Below, piece by piece: positions 49,926-58,463 of a DNA stretch of 64,000 nt. The first letter of the stretch is position 1, and each line of letters begins with the position of its first letter. This stretch comes from CBFHSF01 sp965658445 (GTDB lineage Bacteria > Bacteroidota > Bacteroidia > Flavobacteriales > Schleiferiaceae). The notes under the pieces are model-generated. The model worked only from the letters and a program-made list of their open reading frames with translations. It made no database searches and had not been told where the DNA came from. A program made the position numbers and the translations under genes. The DNA is taken from the NCBI GenBank assembly GCA_965658445.1, contig CBFHSF010000007.1, positions 1 to 64,000 on the forward strand. Direction: 5' to 3'.

Positions 49926-50219
49926 ATGAGAGTTATTGCCAAGAAGACTCTTAGAGATTTCTGGAGTGTTCATCCGAATTCCGAACAGGCTCTTAAATCC
50001 ATTTTCCGAGAATTGTCTCTTGGATCATGGAAGAGTTTTCAGGAATTAAAGAATGATTATCCCAGTGCAAGTGTCCTTGGTGATCAACGTGTTGTCTTTA
50101 ATATCAAAGGGAATCACTATCGTTTGATTGTCCGATTTAATTTGGATTATCAAATAGCTTGGATCCGTTTTGTTGGCACACATTCAGAATACGATAATAT
50201 CAATGCAAAAACCGTTTAA
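49926..50219 (+). CDS. higB: HigB-family type II toxin (mRNA interferase)
   Basis: 97 residues with the HigB_toxin pattern: MRVIAKKTLRDFWSVHPNSEQALKSIFREL, then SASVLGDQRVVFNIKGNHYRLIVRFNL and WIRFVGTHSEYDNI. HigB cuts mRNA on the ribosome. The toxin precedes its antitoxin, the typical HigBA order. The antitoxin gene starts within or next to its stop. Confidence 0.93.
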   Translation: MRVIAKKTLRDFWSVHPNSEQALKSIFRELSLGSWKSFQELKNDYPSASVLGDQRVVFNIKGNHYRLIVRFNLDYQIAWIRFVGTHSEYDNINAKTV

Positions 50220-50220
50220 G

Positions 50221-50595
50221 ATGAATCTAAAACCCATTAAAACTCCTGAGGATTATCAGGCTTCTCTTAATAGGCTGGAGGAAATCTTTGACGCTAGACC
50301 TGGGACTGAGGAGGGTGACGAGTTAGAAGTCTTATCGATTTTGATTGAGCGCTACGAGGCGTTTAATTTTCCGATAGACAATCCGGATCCCATTGAGGCC
50401 ATTTTGTTTAGAATGGATCAGATGAACCTAAAGCAAAAAGACCTCGCCTCAGTCTTGGGTTTAAAAAGTAGAGTCAGCGAAGTGTTGAGCAAAAAGAGAA
50501 AACTCACCCTTGGGATGATCAGAAAGCTCAGTGTAGAGTTGAAAATTCCCATTGAGGTATTGGTTAAGGAATATTTAGTTATTTTTGAGTCTTAA
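50221..50595 (+). CDS. higA: HigA-family antitoxin, HTH protein
   Basis: 124 residues from ATG at 50221, one base after the higB stop; ATG at 50203 (overlapping higB) is an alternative. An N-terminal helical toxin-binding region (~1-55) precedes an XRE-type HTH (MNLKQKDLASVLGLKSRVSEVLSKKRKL). It should neutralise HigB and repress the operon at the GTTCCC-N5-GGGAAC operator. Confidence 0.92.
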   Translation: MNLKPIKTPEDYQASLNRLEEIFDARPGTEEGDELEVLSILIERYEAFNFPIDNPDPIEAILFRMDQMNLKQKDLASVLGLKSRVSEVLSKKRKLTLGMIRKLSVELKIPIEVLVKEYLVIFES

Positions 50596-50623
50596 TCCCT
50601 GACCCTAAGTTTACCCCAATCTT

Positions 50624-51344
50624 ATGCCTACTCGTTTCATCCTACTCTTGCTATTATTCCCCTTTTTGTCGGAAGCTCAATCAACGGGCCATTGGCCGCC
50701 TGTTTATTTTGTCAATGTTACTGTCATGCCCTCAAGCACAGAAGCCCATTTTTCAAATACCTACGAAAGGGGGATCCGAGAGCAAACCTACACGGGTGCG
50801 ACCGGTGAATTTCAATTTTCTGGTGGGGGATTGTGGGGCGCTGGATCGGGGTTGAAGGTCGGGGGTAGTCTTTCTTACGTCTATTCTCAATTGTATTTTG
50901 ACGATTCAGAAATTGCTTCTTCACCTTTTATTGGTTTTGTAAAGGAGCCGTCTTATTTTCTTCAACACAGCACAAGACATCAGGTCGCTCTGGAAGTTAT
51001 AGGGAATTGGAGCTCAGGCCAACATCAAAAAGTTAAGCCCAAAGTTGGNNNNNNNNNNNNNNNNNNNNNNNNNNNNNNNNNNNNNNNNNNNNNNNNNNNN
51101 NNNNNNNNNNNNNNNNNNNNNNNNNNNNNNNNNNNNNNNNNNNNNNNAAACCGATGAAAACGAATCTCCCATAAACTGGCAAGCCAGAATGGAAATAGGT
51201 GGGTATTTGTTTTTGTCAAACGGCCCTCGACCCAAAGTCTTAAAAGTAGGTTTTCCGATTTACGTTCGACAATACATAGGGGCTTCCTATGAAACGGATG
51301 CCTTCCTCCAAATCGGCTTTGCCAAGGTGGGGTTTGAGTTTTAA
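50624..51344 (+). CDS. Exported outer-membrane-type protein interrupted by an assembly gap
   Basis: The N-terminal part (141 codons before the gap) starts with a signal peptide (MPTRFILLLLLFPFLSEA|QS) and continues with barrel-like strands (GSLSYVYSQLYF). After the 99-N gap, about 65 residues end in DAFLQIGFAKVGFEF, a barrel-type last strand. The two parts are in different frames relative to the stated gap length, as expected if the N run is only an estimate. The stop overlaps the mazF stop by 4 bp. Family not recognised. Confidence 0.5.
51049..51147. other. Assembly gap of 99 N
   Basis: A run of exactly 99 N interrupts the outer-membrane gene at 50624-51344. Frames on either side do not agree across it. 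Confidence 0.99.
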
Positions 51345-51670
51345 TCCACCAACATCTCTTTTATCACCCCTTTCACTCTTTTTATTTCAGAGGGAGAAAT
51401 TTGCCCCATGGGTTTAATGACACTCCGTTTATCAATGGTTCGGATTTGATCTAGGACCACCCATCCATTTTGTTGATTGTGTAAAACCTTCACCCGTGTA
51501 GGGTATTTTTTTGACGTTGAGGTTAAAGGAGCGATAGTCAATGTCCTCAGGTTTCTGTTCATTTCGTTGGGGGAAATCACCAGACAGGGTCTGGTTTTTT
51601 TGATTTCACTCCCAACAGTAGGATCCAAATTCACAAGAACGACTTGGTATTGAGTACAAACCATTTTCAA
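51341..51670 (-). CDS. mazF: MazF/PemK-family type II toxin
   Basis: 109 residues (ATG two codons in, MVCTQY, is an alternative start). The endoribonuclease pattern is clear: VVLVNLDPTVGSEIKKTRPCLVISPNEMN, LTIAPLTST, and WVVLDQIRTIDKRSVIK. MazF cleaves mRNA at short sequences. It follows its antitoxin by 6 bp. Confidence 0.95.
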   Translation of the reverse strand: MKMVCTQYQVVLVNLDPTVGSEIKKTRPCLVISPNEMNRNLRTLTIAPLTSTSKKYPTRVKVLHNQQNGWVVLDQIRTIDKRSVIKPMGQISPSEIKRVKGVIKEMLVD

Positions 51671-51676
51671 CTGAAA

Positions 51677-51919
51677 TTATTCCGAATCTATTTCGTCATC
51701 AACAAAAACATCAGGAATGATCAACTGATCATCGCCGTTGTCAGCCATGTCCGCAAAGGCACTATCCCAGCCTTTGCGCGGCCCTTCAACTGCCTTTAAA
51801 ACCATGTGCTCATCTTCAAAAATCAACTCGATTTTATCTTTAATATCGTACTGCTCCAAGATTGCCTTCGGAAAACGAATCCCCCTTGAATTGCCAATTT
51901 TTATGATAGATAATTCCAT
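51677..51919 (-). CDS. mazE: MazE/AbrB-family antitoxin
   Basis: 80 residues with an AbrB-type swapped-hairpin DNA-binding domain (IIKIGNSRGIRFPKAILEQYDIKDKIELIFEDE, ~5-40) and an acidic C-terminal tail (DGDDQ...DVFVDDEIDSE) that should wrap the toxin. The 17-bp palindrome at 51947-51963 is its probable operator. Confidence 0.94.
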   Translation of the reverse strand: MELSIIKIGNSRGIRFPKAILEQYDIKDKIELIFEDEHMVLKAVEGPRKGWDSAFADMADNGDDQLIIPDVFVDDEIDSE

Positions 51920-51946
51920 GTTTGTCCAAATTACGATTTGTAAAAG

Positions 51947-51963
51947 TAATTACAATGTAATTA
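51947..51963. promoter_or_regulatory. Probable operator of mazEF
   Basis: TAATTACA (51947-51954) and TGTAATTA (51956-51963) are perfect 8-bp arms around one A, 28 bp upstream of mazE. Confidence 0.55.
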
Positions 51964-52130
51964 TTATTTATTGGTTTTTGGATTTATCTGAGACAAATCT
52001 AGAGTATGGTAACAGACTAATGCGTCAATAATACGAGTGTAAACGATTGTTTTAGCCTTTGAAGGCAATTCCAGGGGGATTATCTGTGAATCAATAAAAG
52101 ATGGGAGAGGAGAGGCGGAACGCTAAAACC

Positions 52131-52784
52131 TTACTTAGACGGCTTACAATCGCAATCCCAAGTAGAGAGAATCTCTGTGTTGGGAAGCCAAGATTGATAA
52201 GTCTCTTCCACGTCTTTTTCCCAGATATAGGTCTGTCTGAGGTCGAGGGTTTTGAGCTGCTGCATTTTTTTAAAATGCTCAGAAAACGTCTTGAGTTCTG
52301 TGTCCCACATGTCTAAGTATATCAATTGGGTGAGCTCGGGCATCCAAGCGGGAATGGTTTCGATGGGGTTTTGCGCCACGCGAAGAGTTTGCAGGTTTTT
52401 GAGTTGAGAGAGGACTTCTGGGAAGACGGTCATTTCATTTTTTCTCAAATCCAAAGTTTCCAATTGAGTGCACTGAGCCAATTCCGGTGGTAGGTCCGTG
52501 AGTTTATTCTTTCTGAGAATTAGCGTTTTTAGATGGGTGAGTTCTCCTATGCTCGCTGGCAATTTTTTCAATTTGTCCTTGCTGAGGTCTAAGATTTCCA
52601 CGGAAGTGGGATCTTCCTTAGCAGCGGCTAATGCCTCTTTTAAAGATTTGTAGGTTTTGGAAGATTGGGCTTCGGCCGAAAGGCTAAAAAAACAAAAGGC
52701 AAAGACAAACCCCACAAACCAATAATTGCGAAAGTGTGGTTTTATAGACAAATTGATGACTACGCGTTGAGCAATTGACGACAT
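52131..52784 (-). CDS. Exported leucine-rich-repeat protein
   Basis: 217 residues. The N-terminal hydrophobic segment (~21-40, WFVGFVFAFCFFSLSAEAQ) is a signal peptide with a long n-region; an in-frame TTG 11 codons in is an alternative start and would lessen the 25-bp overlap with ribF. About six LRRs of ~23 residues follow (VEILDLSKDKLKKLPASIGEL, LKTLILRKNKLTDLPPEL, LETLDLRKNEMTVFPEVL and so on). It is a protein-binding fold; partner unknown. Translated from the end of ribF. Confidence 0.8.
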   Translation of the reverse strand: MSSIAQRVVINLSIKPHFRNYWFVGFVFAFCFFSLSAEAQSSKTYKSLKEALAAAKEDPTSVEILDLSKDKLKKLPASIGELTHLKTLILRKNKLTDLPPELAQCTQLETLDLRKNEMTVFPEVLSQLKNLQTLRVAQNPIETIPAWMPELTQLIYLDMWDTELKTFSEHFKKMQQLKTLDLRQTYIWEKDVEETYQSWLPNTEILSTWDCDCKPSK

Positions 52785-53692
52785 GCGATTTCGTCTTTTT
52801 GTAGCTGCGTTTTTAGGGCGTCTACGGATTCGAATTTTTGCTCTGTGCGAATGCGCTTCTCAAAGGAGAGCTCTACCGTTTCTCCATAGATGTCACTTTC
52901 AAAATCAAAAAGGTGAACTTCTATGGTTTTGTCCCGGCCGCTTACGGTGGGTCGGTTGCCGATATTACACATCCCCAATACCGTTTGGCCGGTGCGAGTT
53001 AATGTAGCCCTAACCGGATACACCCCATCTGCAGGAATCATTTTGTGAATATTGGGAATCTGGATATTGGCCGTGGGAAAGTCTAGCGTTCTTCCGATGC
53101 CTTCGCCTTTTACTACCGCTCCCCTCACAACAAAATCGTGATTGAGGTAGCTTACTGCAGTGGGAATGTCACCTGCTTCAATGGACTTTCTGATTTTTGT
53201 GCTACTCACCTTGATGTCATCAATGTCTTGGGCTGGGATTTCTTCCACCTCAAATCCATACACAGGGCCAAATTCCACCAAGTGATCGAAGCTTCCTTCA
53301 CGATTGCGCCCAAAGTGATGGTCGTAACCAATGACCAGTTTCTTGACGCCAATCTGATTTACGAGGTAATTCCTCACAAATTCCAAAGAGGAGGTTCTGG
53401 AAAATTCCGTGGTAAAGGGGTGGATGATTAAGTGGTCCAAACCAAATTTTTCAAGCCATTCTGCCTTTTCTTCAATGGGAGTGAGAAGCTTTAAATCCAA
53501 ATCCGGGTGAAGCACCATTCTGGGGTGGGGATGAAAGGTCAATAGAACCGATTCTCCTCCAATTTTCTCAGCAGTCTCGGTCAATCGGCTGAGTATTCTC
53601 TGGTGACCTACGTGTACTCCGTCAAAAGTTCCTGTGGTGGCAACGGCCTTTTCTAAAGGGGTAAACTCGTGAATGGAGTGATATATTTTCAA
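52760..53692 (-). CDS. ribF: Bifunctional riboflavin kinase/FAD synthetase
   Basis: 310 residues: an N-terminal FAD synthetase (~15-170) with TFDGVHVGHQRIL (HxGH motif), FHPHPRMVL and GYDHHFGRNREGS, then the riboflavin kinase (~185-305) with GEGIGRTLDFPTANIQ, GVYPVRA and VHLFDFESDIYGE. It makes FMN and FAD from riboflavin. Length is typical. A TATCTTTG box lies 30 bp upstream on the minus strand. Confidence 0.97.
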   Translation of the reverse strand: MKIYHSIHEFTPLEKAVATTGTFDGVHVGHQRILSRLTETAEKIGGESVLLTFHPHPRMVLHPDLDLKLLTPIEEKAEWLEKFGLDHLIIHPFTTEFSRTSSLEFVRNYLVNQIGVKKLVIGYDHHFGRNREGSFDHLVEFGPVYGFEVEEIPAQDIDDIKVSSTKIRKSIEAGDIPTAVSYLNHDFVVRGAVVKGEGIGRTLDFPTANIQIPNIHKMIPADGVYPVRATLTRTGQTVLGMCNIGNRPTVSGRDKTIEVHLFDFESDIYGETVELSFEKRIRTEQKFESVDALKTQLQKDEIACRQLLNA

Positions 53693-53721
53693 TTCTGAAT
53701 TTATTTGTTGAATTTCGGCAT

Positions 53722-53729
53722 CAAAGATA
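53722..53729 (-). promoter_or_regulatory. Candidate -7 promoter element of ribF
   Basis: Reads TATCTTTG on the minus strand, 30 bp before the ribF start. Confidence 0.5.
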
Positions 53730-53766
53730 ATTAAACCACATTCAATTTAAAGAACCAAACAAAACC

Positions 53767-54579
53767 ATGAGCTTTCAACCAGAACGAATTCAGCACGTAT
53801 TGCAAAACATTCCATCCTTTAGAGCGGGAGAATCTATACGATCAGCATTTACACTTTTTGGAAAAGATGCGGGAACCCCAATTTTCGCATTGATCATTTT
53901 GATTTTGATCTCCGTACCTATTGAGTATTTAGATGATCTCACCAACGAATACGGACTGTTCAGCGGAGCTTACGGAATTCTAGTGTCTCCCATTCTAAGT
54001 GCTGGTTGGCTTTACATTGCTCACAATGTTCGCAATCACGGAAAGGGAAATGTAGGTGATCTCTTCGCGGGTTTTAAGGACAAGGCAGGAACGCTTATCA
54101 TATTAAATATTCTCGTTTCAATTATTACCCTTGCCGCTATTGCCATTCCGCTTGGACTGGGCCTAACGGAATTCTTGGCTTACTACGCCTCTAGCGGATT
54201 TGACAACAATGCCATTTTGGAGTATGATTTTGTAGGCTTTACAACCGGAATGATTCTCGCCATTTCCGCGGCGTTTATTTTGGGCTTCTACTTTACCGCT
54301 GCCTATTTCTTGGCACCAGCCTTTGTCGTGTTCTTTAATCTGGGCGCCTGGGAAGCCATGGAGGCCAGCCGAAAGGTCTTTAACAAGAATATAGGTTCGT
54401 ACATCGCAGTGGGAATTCTATTGATTCTTCTAAACATTGGTGGTGCCATCGCATTACTCATTGGTTTGTTAGTTACCATTCCGGTGAGTGCATACACTAC
54501 ATACACCATATTTCAAGAGGTTGCAGACTTGCCTGACAATGATGAAGACAGCCTTCTAGACGAGCTCCAAGAGGGATAA
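53767..54579 (+). CDS. Integral membrane protein of unknown function
   Basis: 270 residues with about six membrane segments (~38-55, ~68-84, ~110-135, ~155-190, ~195-215 partly amphipathic, ~222-245) and an acidic C-terminal tail. The segment NLGAWEAMEASRKVFNKNIGSYIAVGILL recalls DUF975/YciC-type membrane proteins (a stretch EAMxxSxxxxxxN before a helix). Divergent from ribF and upstream of atpD. Function not recognised. Confidence 0.55.
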   Translation: MSFQPERIQHVLQNIPSFRAGESIRSAFTLFGKDAGTPIFALIILILISVPIEYLDDLTNEYGLFSGAYGILVSPILSAGWLYIAHNVRNHGKGNVGDLFAGFKDKAGTLIILNILVSIITLAAIAIPLGLGLTEFLAYYASSGFDNNAILEYDFVGFTTGMILAISAAFILGFYFTAAYFLAPAFVVFFNLGAWEAMEASRKVFNKNIGSYIAVGILLILLNIGGAIALLIGLLVTIPVSAYTTYTIFQEVADLPDNDEDSLLDELQEG

Positions 54580-54635
54580 TCATCAACATCTAAAAAAAAG
54601 TATTCTGAGGGTGCATTAGATTACTGCAAAAACAT

Positions 54636-54643
54636 TAATTTTG
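54636..54643 (+). promoter_or_regulatory. Candidate -7 promoter element of atpDC
   Basis: TAATTTTG matches TAnnTTTG, 60 bp before the atpD ATG. Confidence 0.5.
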
Positions 54644-54703
54644 CGCCCAAGTTTGAGGGATTCCTCAAATTGCGAATGACAAAGAATTAAAAATCAGTTG
54701 CAA

Positions 54704-56215
54704 ATGTCTCAAGTAGTAGGTAAAATCGCCCAGGTAATCGGACCGGTTGTGGATGTTTACTTTGACACGACAAACGAAGAACTTCCAAAAATTTACGACG
54801 CATTGGTTGTAAAGCGTCCTGACGGACAGGAAGTAATCCTTGAAACTCAAACCCACATTGGAGAAGACACCGTACGTGCGATCTCTATGGACTCTACTGA
54901 GGGTCTTTCTAGGGGTACAAAAGTAACCGCCTTAGGTTCAGCCATCCAGGTTCCTATTGGAGAGCAAATCCGCGGAAGAGTATTTAACGTAGTAGGTCAA
55001 GATATTGACGGTATTGGCGATATTACTCGCGACTCAGGTTTGCCTATTCACAGAGAGGCTCCTCGCTTTGAGGATCTTTCTACTGCAACTGAAGTACTAT
55101 TTACTGGAATTAAAGTAATTGACTTAATTGAGCCTTACGCTAAAGGGGGTAAGATTGGTTTATTTGGTGGTGCCGGTGTAGGTAAAACCGTATTGATCCA
55201 GGAATTGATTAACAACATTGCAAAAGGCCACGGTGGACTTTCTGTATTTGCCGGAGTAGGTGAGCGTACTCGTGAAGGAAATGACCTTTTGAGAGAGATG
55301 CTTGAGTCTGGTATTATTAAATATGGTGAAGAATTCAACCACTCTATGGAAAATGGAGGTTGGGATCTTTCAAAAGTTAGCAAGGACGAACTTAAAGAGT
55401 CTAAAGCTACTTTCGTATTCGGTCAGATGAATGAGCCTCCAGGTGCACGTGCTCGTGTTGCTTTGACAGGTCTTACTTTGGCTGAGTATTACCGCGATGG
55501 AGAAGGAGACGGACAAGGACGTGATATCCTATTCTTTATCGACAACATCTTTAGATTTACACAAGCGGGTTCTGAGGTATCTGCACTCCTTGGACGTATG
55601 CCATCTGCGGTAGGTTACCAACCTACATTGGCAACGGAAATGGGTGCGATGCAAGAGCGTATTACTTCTACTAAGAAGGGATCTATTACATCTGTACAGG
55701 CGGTATACGTACCTGCGGATGACCTTACGGATCCAGCGCCTGCAACTACCTTTGCTCACTTGGATGCAACTACCGTACTTTCTAGAAAGATTTCTGAGCT
55801 CGGTATTTACCCTGCGGTTGATCCACTAGATTCAACGTCTCGTATTTTGACTCCAGAGATCGTAGGTGAAGAGCACTACAGCTGTGCGCAAAACGTAAAA
55901 GAGATTCTTCAGCGCTACAAAGAGCTACAAGATATCATCGCGATTTTGGGTATGGAAGAATTGTCTGAAGAGGATAAATTGGTTGTACACCGCGCACGTC
56001 GTGTTCAGCGTTTCCTTTCTCAGCCATTCCACGTAGCAGAGCAGTTTACAGGTCTTCAAGGAGTATTGGTAGATATCAAAGACACTATCAAGGCCTTTAA
56101 CATGATTATGAACGGTGAATTGGATAAGTATCCTGAAGCAGCCTTTAACCTTAAAGGTGGTGTGGAAGACGTTATCGAAGCCGGAGAGAAAATGTTGGCT
56201 GAGTCTGCTAACTAA
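54704..56215 (+). CDS. atpD: F1Fo ATP synthase subunit beta
   Basis: 503 residues from the ATG at 54704 (a TTG two codons upstream is less likely). P-loop GGAGVGKT (155-162), GERTREGNDL, Walker B-type DILFFIDNIFRFTQAGSEVSALLGRMPSAVGYQPT, and ALGE-type AILGMEELSEEDKL are intact. It is the catalytic subunit of the F1 head. In this genome the beta and epsilon genes stand apart from the rest of the atp operon, as is usual in Bacteroidota. Confidence 0.98.
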   Translation: MSQVVGKIAQVIGPVVDVYFDTTNEELPKIYDALVVKRPDGQEVILETQTHIGEDTVRAISMDSTEGLSRGTKVTALGSAIQVPIGEQIRGRVFNVVGQDIDGIGDITRDSGLPIHREAPRFEDLSTATEVLFTGIKVIDLIEPYAKGGKIGLFGGAGVGKTVLIQELINNIAKGHGGLSVFAGVGERTREGNDLLREMLESGIIKYGEEFNHSMENGGWDLSKVSKDELKESKATFVFGQMNEPPGARARVALTGLTLAEYYRDGEGDGQGRDILFFIDNIFRFTQAGSEVSALLGRMPSAVGYQPTLATEMGAMQERITSTKKGSITSVQAVYVPADDLTDPAPATTFAHLDATTVLSRKISELGIYPAVDPLDSTSRILTPEIVGEEHYSCAQNVKEILQRYKELQDIIAILGMEELSEEDKLVVHRARRVQRFLSQPFHVAEQFTGLQGVLVDIKDTIKAFNMIMNGELDKYPEAAFNLKGGVEDVIEAGEKMLAESAN

Positions 56216-56240
56216 GTAGTTACAGATAAAAAGAAAACAC

Positions 56241-56531
56241 ATGTATTTAGAGATTATAACCCCAGAAAAGCAAATCTTCCAAGGTGAAGTGGACGCGGTT
56301 CAATTTCCAGGAAAAGAAGGTCTTTTTCAGGTTTTGAGAAATCACGCCCCCATTGTAGCTACTCTTGTAAAGGGTACTATCAAAATCAACTTGGCAGATA
56401 ACTCTAAAACGGTTGACACATTATCTGGCGAAATCGTTCACGATGCGTCTGATGACAAGGTTGCCCGCGTAGAGGTTAAAGGGGGAGTAGTTGAAATGAT
56501 GAACAACAACATCATCGTTTTAGCTGACTAA
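56241..56531 (+). CDS. atpC: F1Fo ATP synthase subunit epsilon
   Basis: 96 residues covering only the N-terminal beta-sandwich (LEIITPEKQIFQGEVDAVQFPGKEGLFQVLRNHAPIVATL); the C-terminal helical hairpin of the E. coli subunit, which inhibits ATP hydrolysis, is absent. This short form is usual in Bacteroidota. It lies 25 bp after atpD and is closed by a strong terminator. Confidence 0.95.
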   Translation: MYLEIITPEKQIFQGEVDAVQFPGKEGLFQVLRNHAPIVATLVKGTIKINLADNSKTVDTLSGEIVHDASDDKVARVEVKGGVVEMMNNNIIVLAD

Positions 56532-56551
56532 ACAACACATATTTTCAACGT

Positions 56552-56580
56552 AAAAAGGCTGTCCATTGGGCAGCCTTTTT
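56552..56580 (+). terminator. Intrinsic terminator of atpDC
   Basis: AAAAAGGCTG (56552-56561) pairs with CAGCCTTTTT (56571-56580), extended inwards by T-G and two C-G pairs around loop ATT. The T tract runs directly into the promoter box of the biotin operon at 56581. Confidence 0.92.
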
Positions 56581-56588
56581 TATTTTTG
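56581..56588 (+). promoter_or_regulatory. Candidate -7 promoter element of the biotin operon
   Basis: TATTTTTG matches TAnnTTTG and is continuous with the T tract of the atpC terminator. It ends 11 bp before the bioF ATG, predicting a leader of about six bases. No BirA-type operator palindrome was seen. Confidence 0.5.
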
Positions 56589-56599
56589 GGCCTATTCAC

Positions 56600-57718
56600 A
56601 TGGGAGAAGGAGGTAACATAGAAGAGAGACTCAGTGAAGAGCTCGCATCACGCGCTGGAGGTCTAAGACGGCTGCGCGAAAATTTGCCTTCCATTGATTT
56701 TGCCTCCAATGATTACTTGGGGCTTTCTCAAGTAGTTAGAGGAGTCTCGCCCTCCACAGATTATCGACCGGGTTCCCGTTTGATTTCTGGAAACCATCCC
56801 TCACATCTCGCTCTGGAGAAATGGGCTTCTCACTTTTGGAAGGTTGAAGCAGCTACTTTCTACCCCTCAGGGTACATGGCTAATAATGGCTTGTTTTCTT
56901 GTCTTCTTAAAAAGGGAGATACCTATTTGTATGACGAACTCATTCACGCCAGTATCCGGGACGGCTTGCGATTGAGTCCCGCACGGTCTCATTCCTTTGC
57001 ACACAATGACCTGGAAGATTTGGAAGCCAAGCTCAAAAGAGCGCAAGGCCAAGTGGTGGTTATCACGGAATCTGTGTTTTCCATGGACGGGGATTTGGCT
57101 CCGCTGGAATCCATGCAAAAATTGATTTCGGCAAATGGTGCGGAGTGGATAGTTGATGAAGCACATTCTACTGGAGTTTTTGGTCCGGAAGGAAGAGGCT
57201 GTATAGATGCCTTAAATTTGAGATCTTCTGTCTTGGCTACCATCCACACCTTGGGAAAAGGGGTGGGAGCTCATGGAGCCTTGGTGTTGGGGTCAAAGGT
57301 TTTGAAAGAATATCAAGTGAATTTCAGTCGTCCATTTATTTATACCACGGCCACACCTCCTCATCACGTCCAAGAAGTTCAAGATCAATTGGAAAAGATG
57401 AAGGGAGCTCAAGACTTACGGAATGCACTTTGGGGACTTTGTGAGTATTTTGAAAATCAAATTGATGCCTCGGGGCTTCGTTCCCTCATGCCTCGGACCG
57501 AGAGTCCCATCAAAACATTGGTTTTGGGAGATGTGGAAGAAGTGAAGAAAACTGAAGAACAATTGGCCCAACAGGGTGTATTTAGTAAGGCCATTTTAAG
57601 TCCCACGGTTCCCAAGGGAACAGAGAGACTGCGAATTTGCCTTCATGCCTATAACACGCGCAAAGAAGTGGATGTACTCCTGGAAACGGTGATTGCAGAA
57701 AACCTGCAACCCTCCTAA
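56600..57718 (+). CDS. bioF: 8-amino-7-oxononanoate synthase
   Basis: 372 residues of the alpha-oxoamine synthase family: DFASNDYLGLS, GSRLISGNHPSH, VDEAHSTGVFG, and the PLP lysine K220 in LGKGVGAHGALV. It condenses pimeloyl-ACP (or CoA) with L-alanine. First gene of bioF-bioD-bioA-KAS-bioB. The sequence GAAGGAGG a few codons into the gene looks like a Shine-Dalgarno but has no start codon after it, so the ATG at 56600 is kept. Confidence 0.95.
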   Translation: MGEGGNIEERLSEELASRAGGLRRLRENLPSIDFASNDYLGLSQVVRGVSPSTDYRPGSRLISGNHPSHLALEKWASHFWKVEAATFYPSGYMANNGLFSCLLKKGDTYLYDELIHASIRDGLRLSPARSHSFAHNDLEDLEAKLKRAQGQVVVITESVFSMDGDLAPLESMQKLISANGAEWIVDEAHSTGVFGPEGRGCIDALNLRSSVLATIHTLGKGVGAHGALVLGSKVLKEYQVNFSRPFIYTTATPPHHVQEVQDQLEKMKGAQDLRNALWGLCEYFENQIDASGLRSLMPRTESPIKTLVLGDVEEVKKTEEQLAQQGVFSKAILSPTVPKGTERLRICLHAYNTRKEVDVLLETVIAENLQPS

Positions 57719-57791
57719 ACGAGTATTGCAAAATCATTCAAACTCTCATTGTAACAAAAACGTCCACACGCGCTCACAAACACTATCACAA

Positions 57792-58463
57792 ATGAACACC
57801 ACAGATAATTCAGATAACGATAAGAATGTGCAATCCGGTCCACGCATATTTATGACGGGCATCAGTACAGAGATCGGAAAGACCCTTTCCTCCGCCGTGG
57901 TTTGTAAGGCCTTAGATGCCGATTACTTCAAGCCCTTGCAGGCGGGAGAATTGGAATTTACGGATGCCGATACGGTAGCGCAATATCAAGGACCCAACCA
58001 CACCAATCACGGGGTAGGTATTGGCCTCTTGGAGCCCATGTCTCCACACGCTGCGGCTGACTTGGAAAACCGCGTGGTTTACGTATCCGACATCCCCTTT
58101 CCCAAAACAGAAAACACTCTAGTGGTAGAAGGTGCAGGTGGAATTCTCGTACCCATCAACAAAACAGAGACCATTGCGGATATGATTCGTCCGGAGGACG
58201 CCGTAGTTTTGGTTTCTAAGCATTATTTGGGAAGTATTAACCATACTCTCCTTTCTTACGATTACCTTTCGCAAAGAGGGTATAAAGTGGGTATTCTCTT
58301 CAATGGAGAGGAACACCCCAGCACGGAATCCATTATTGCTTCCAAAACGGGAGCAACCATTCTCGGCCGATTGGATTGGGCCGAGGAGGTAGACGTTGAT
58401 TTTGTTTCGGCGCAAGCCAAAAAAATACAAACTGCATTAAAAGACTTTGTCTATGGAAAGTAA
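57792..58463 (+). CDS. bioD: Dethiobiotin synthetase
   Basis: 223 residues from the ATG at 57792; an upstream in-frame ATG at 57693 lies within bioF and adds 33 unrelated residues. P-loop-like FMTGISTEIGKTLSSAVV, FKPLQAG, and VVEGAGGILVPINKTETIADMI are family blocks. It closes the ureido ring of dethiobiotin from DAPA, CO2 and ATP. Its end overlaps bioA by 11 bp. Confidence 0.94.
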   Translation: MNTTDNSDNDKNVQSGPRIFMTGISTEIGKTLSSAVVCKALDADYFKPLQAGELEFTDADTVAQYQGPNHTNHGVGIGLLEPMSPHAAADLENRVVYVSDIPFPKTENTLVVEGAGGILVPINKTETIADMIRPEDAVVLVSKHYLGSINHTLLSYDYLSQRGYKVGILFNGEEHPSTESIIASKTGATILGRLDWAEEVDVDFVSAQAKKIQTALKDFVYGK

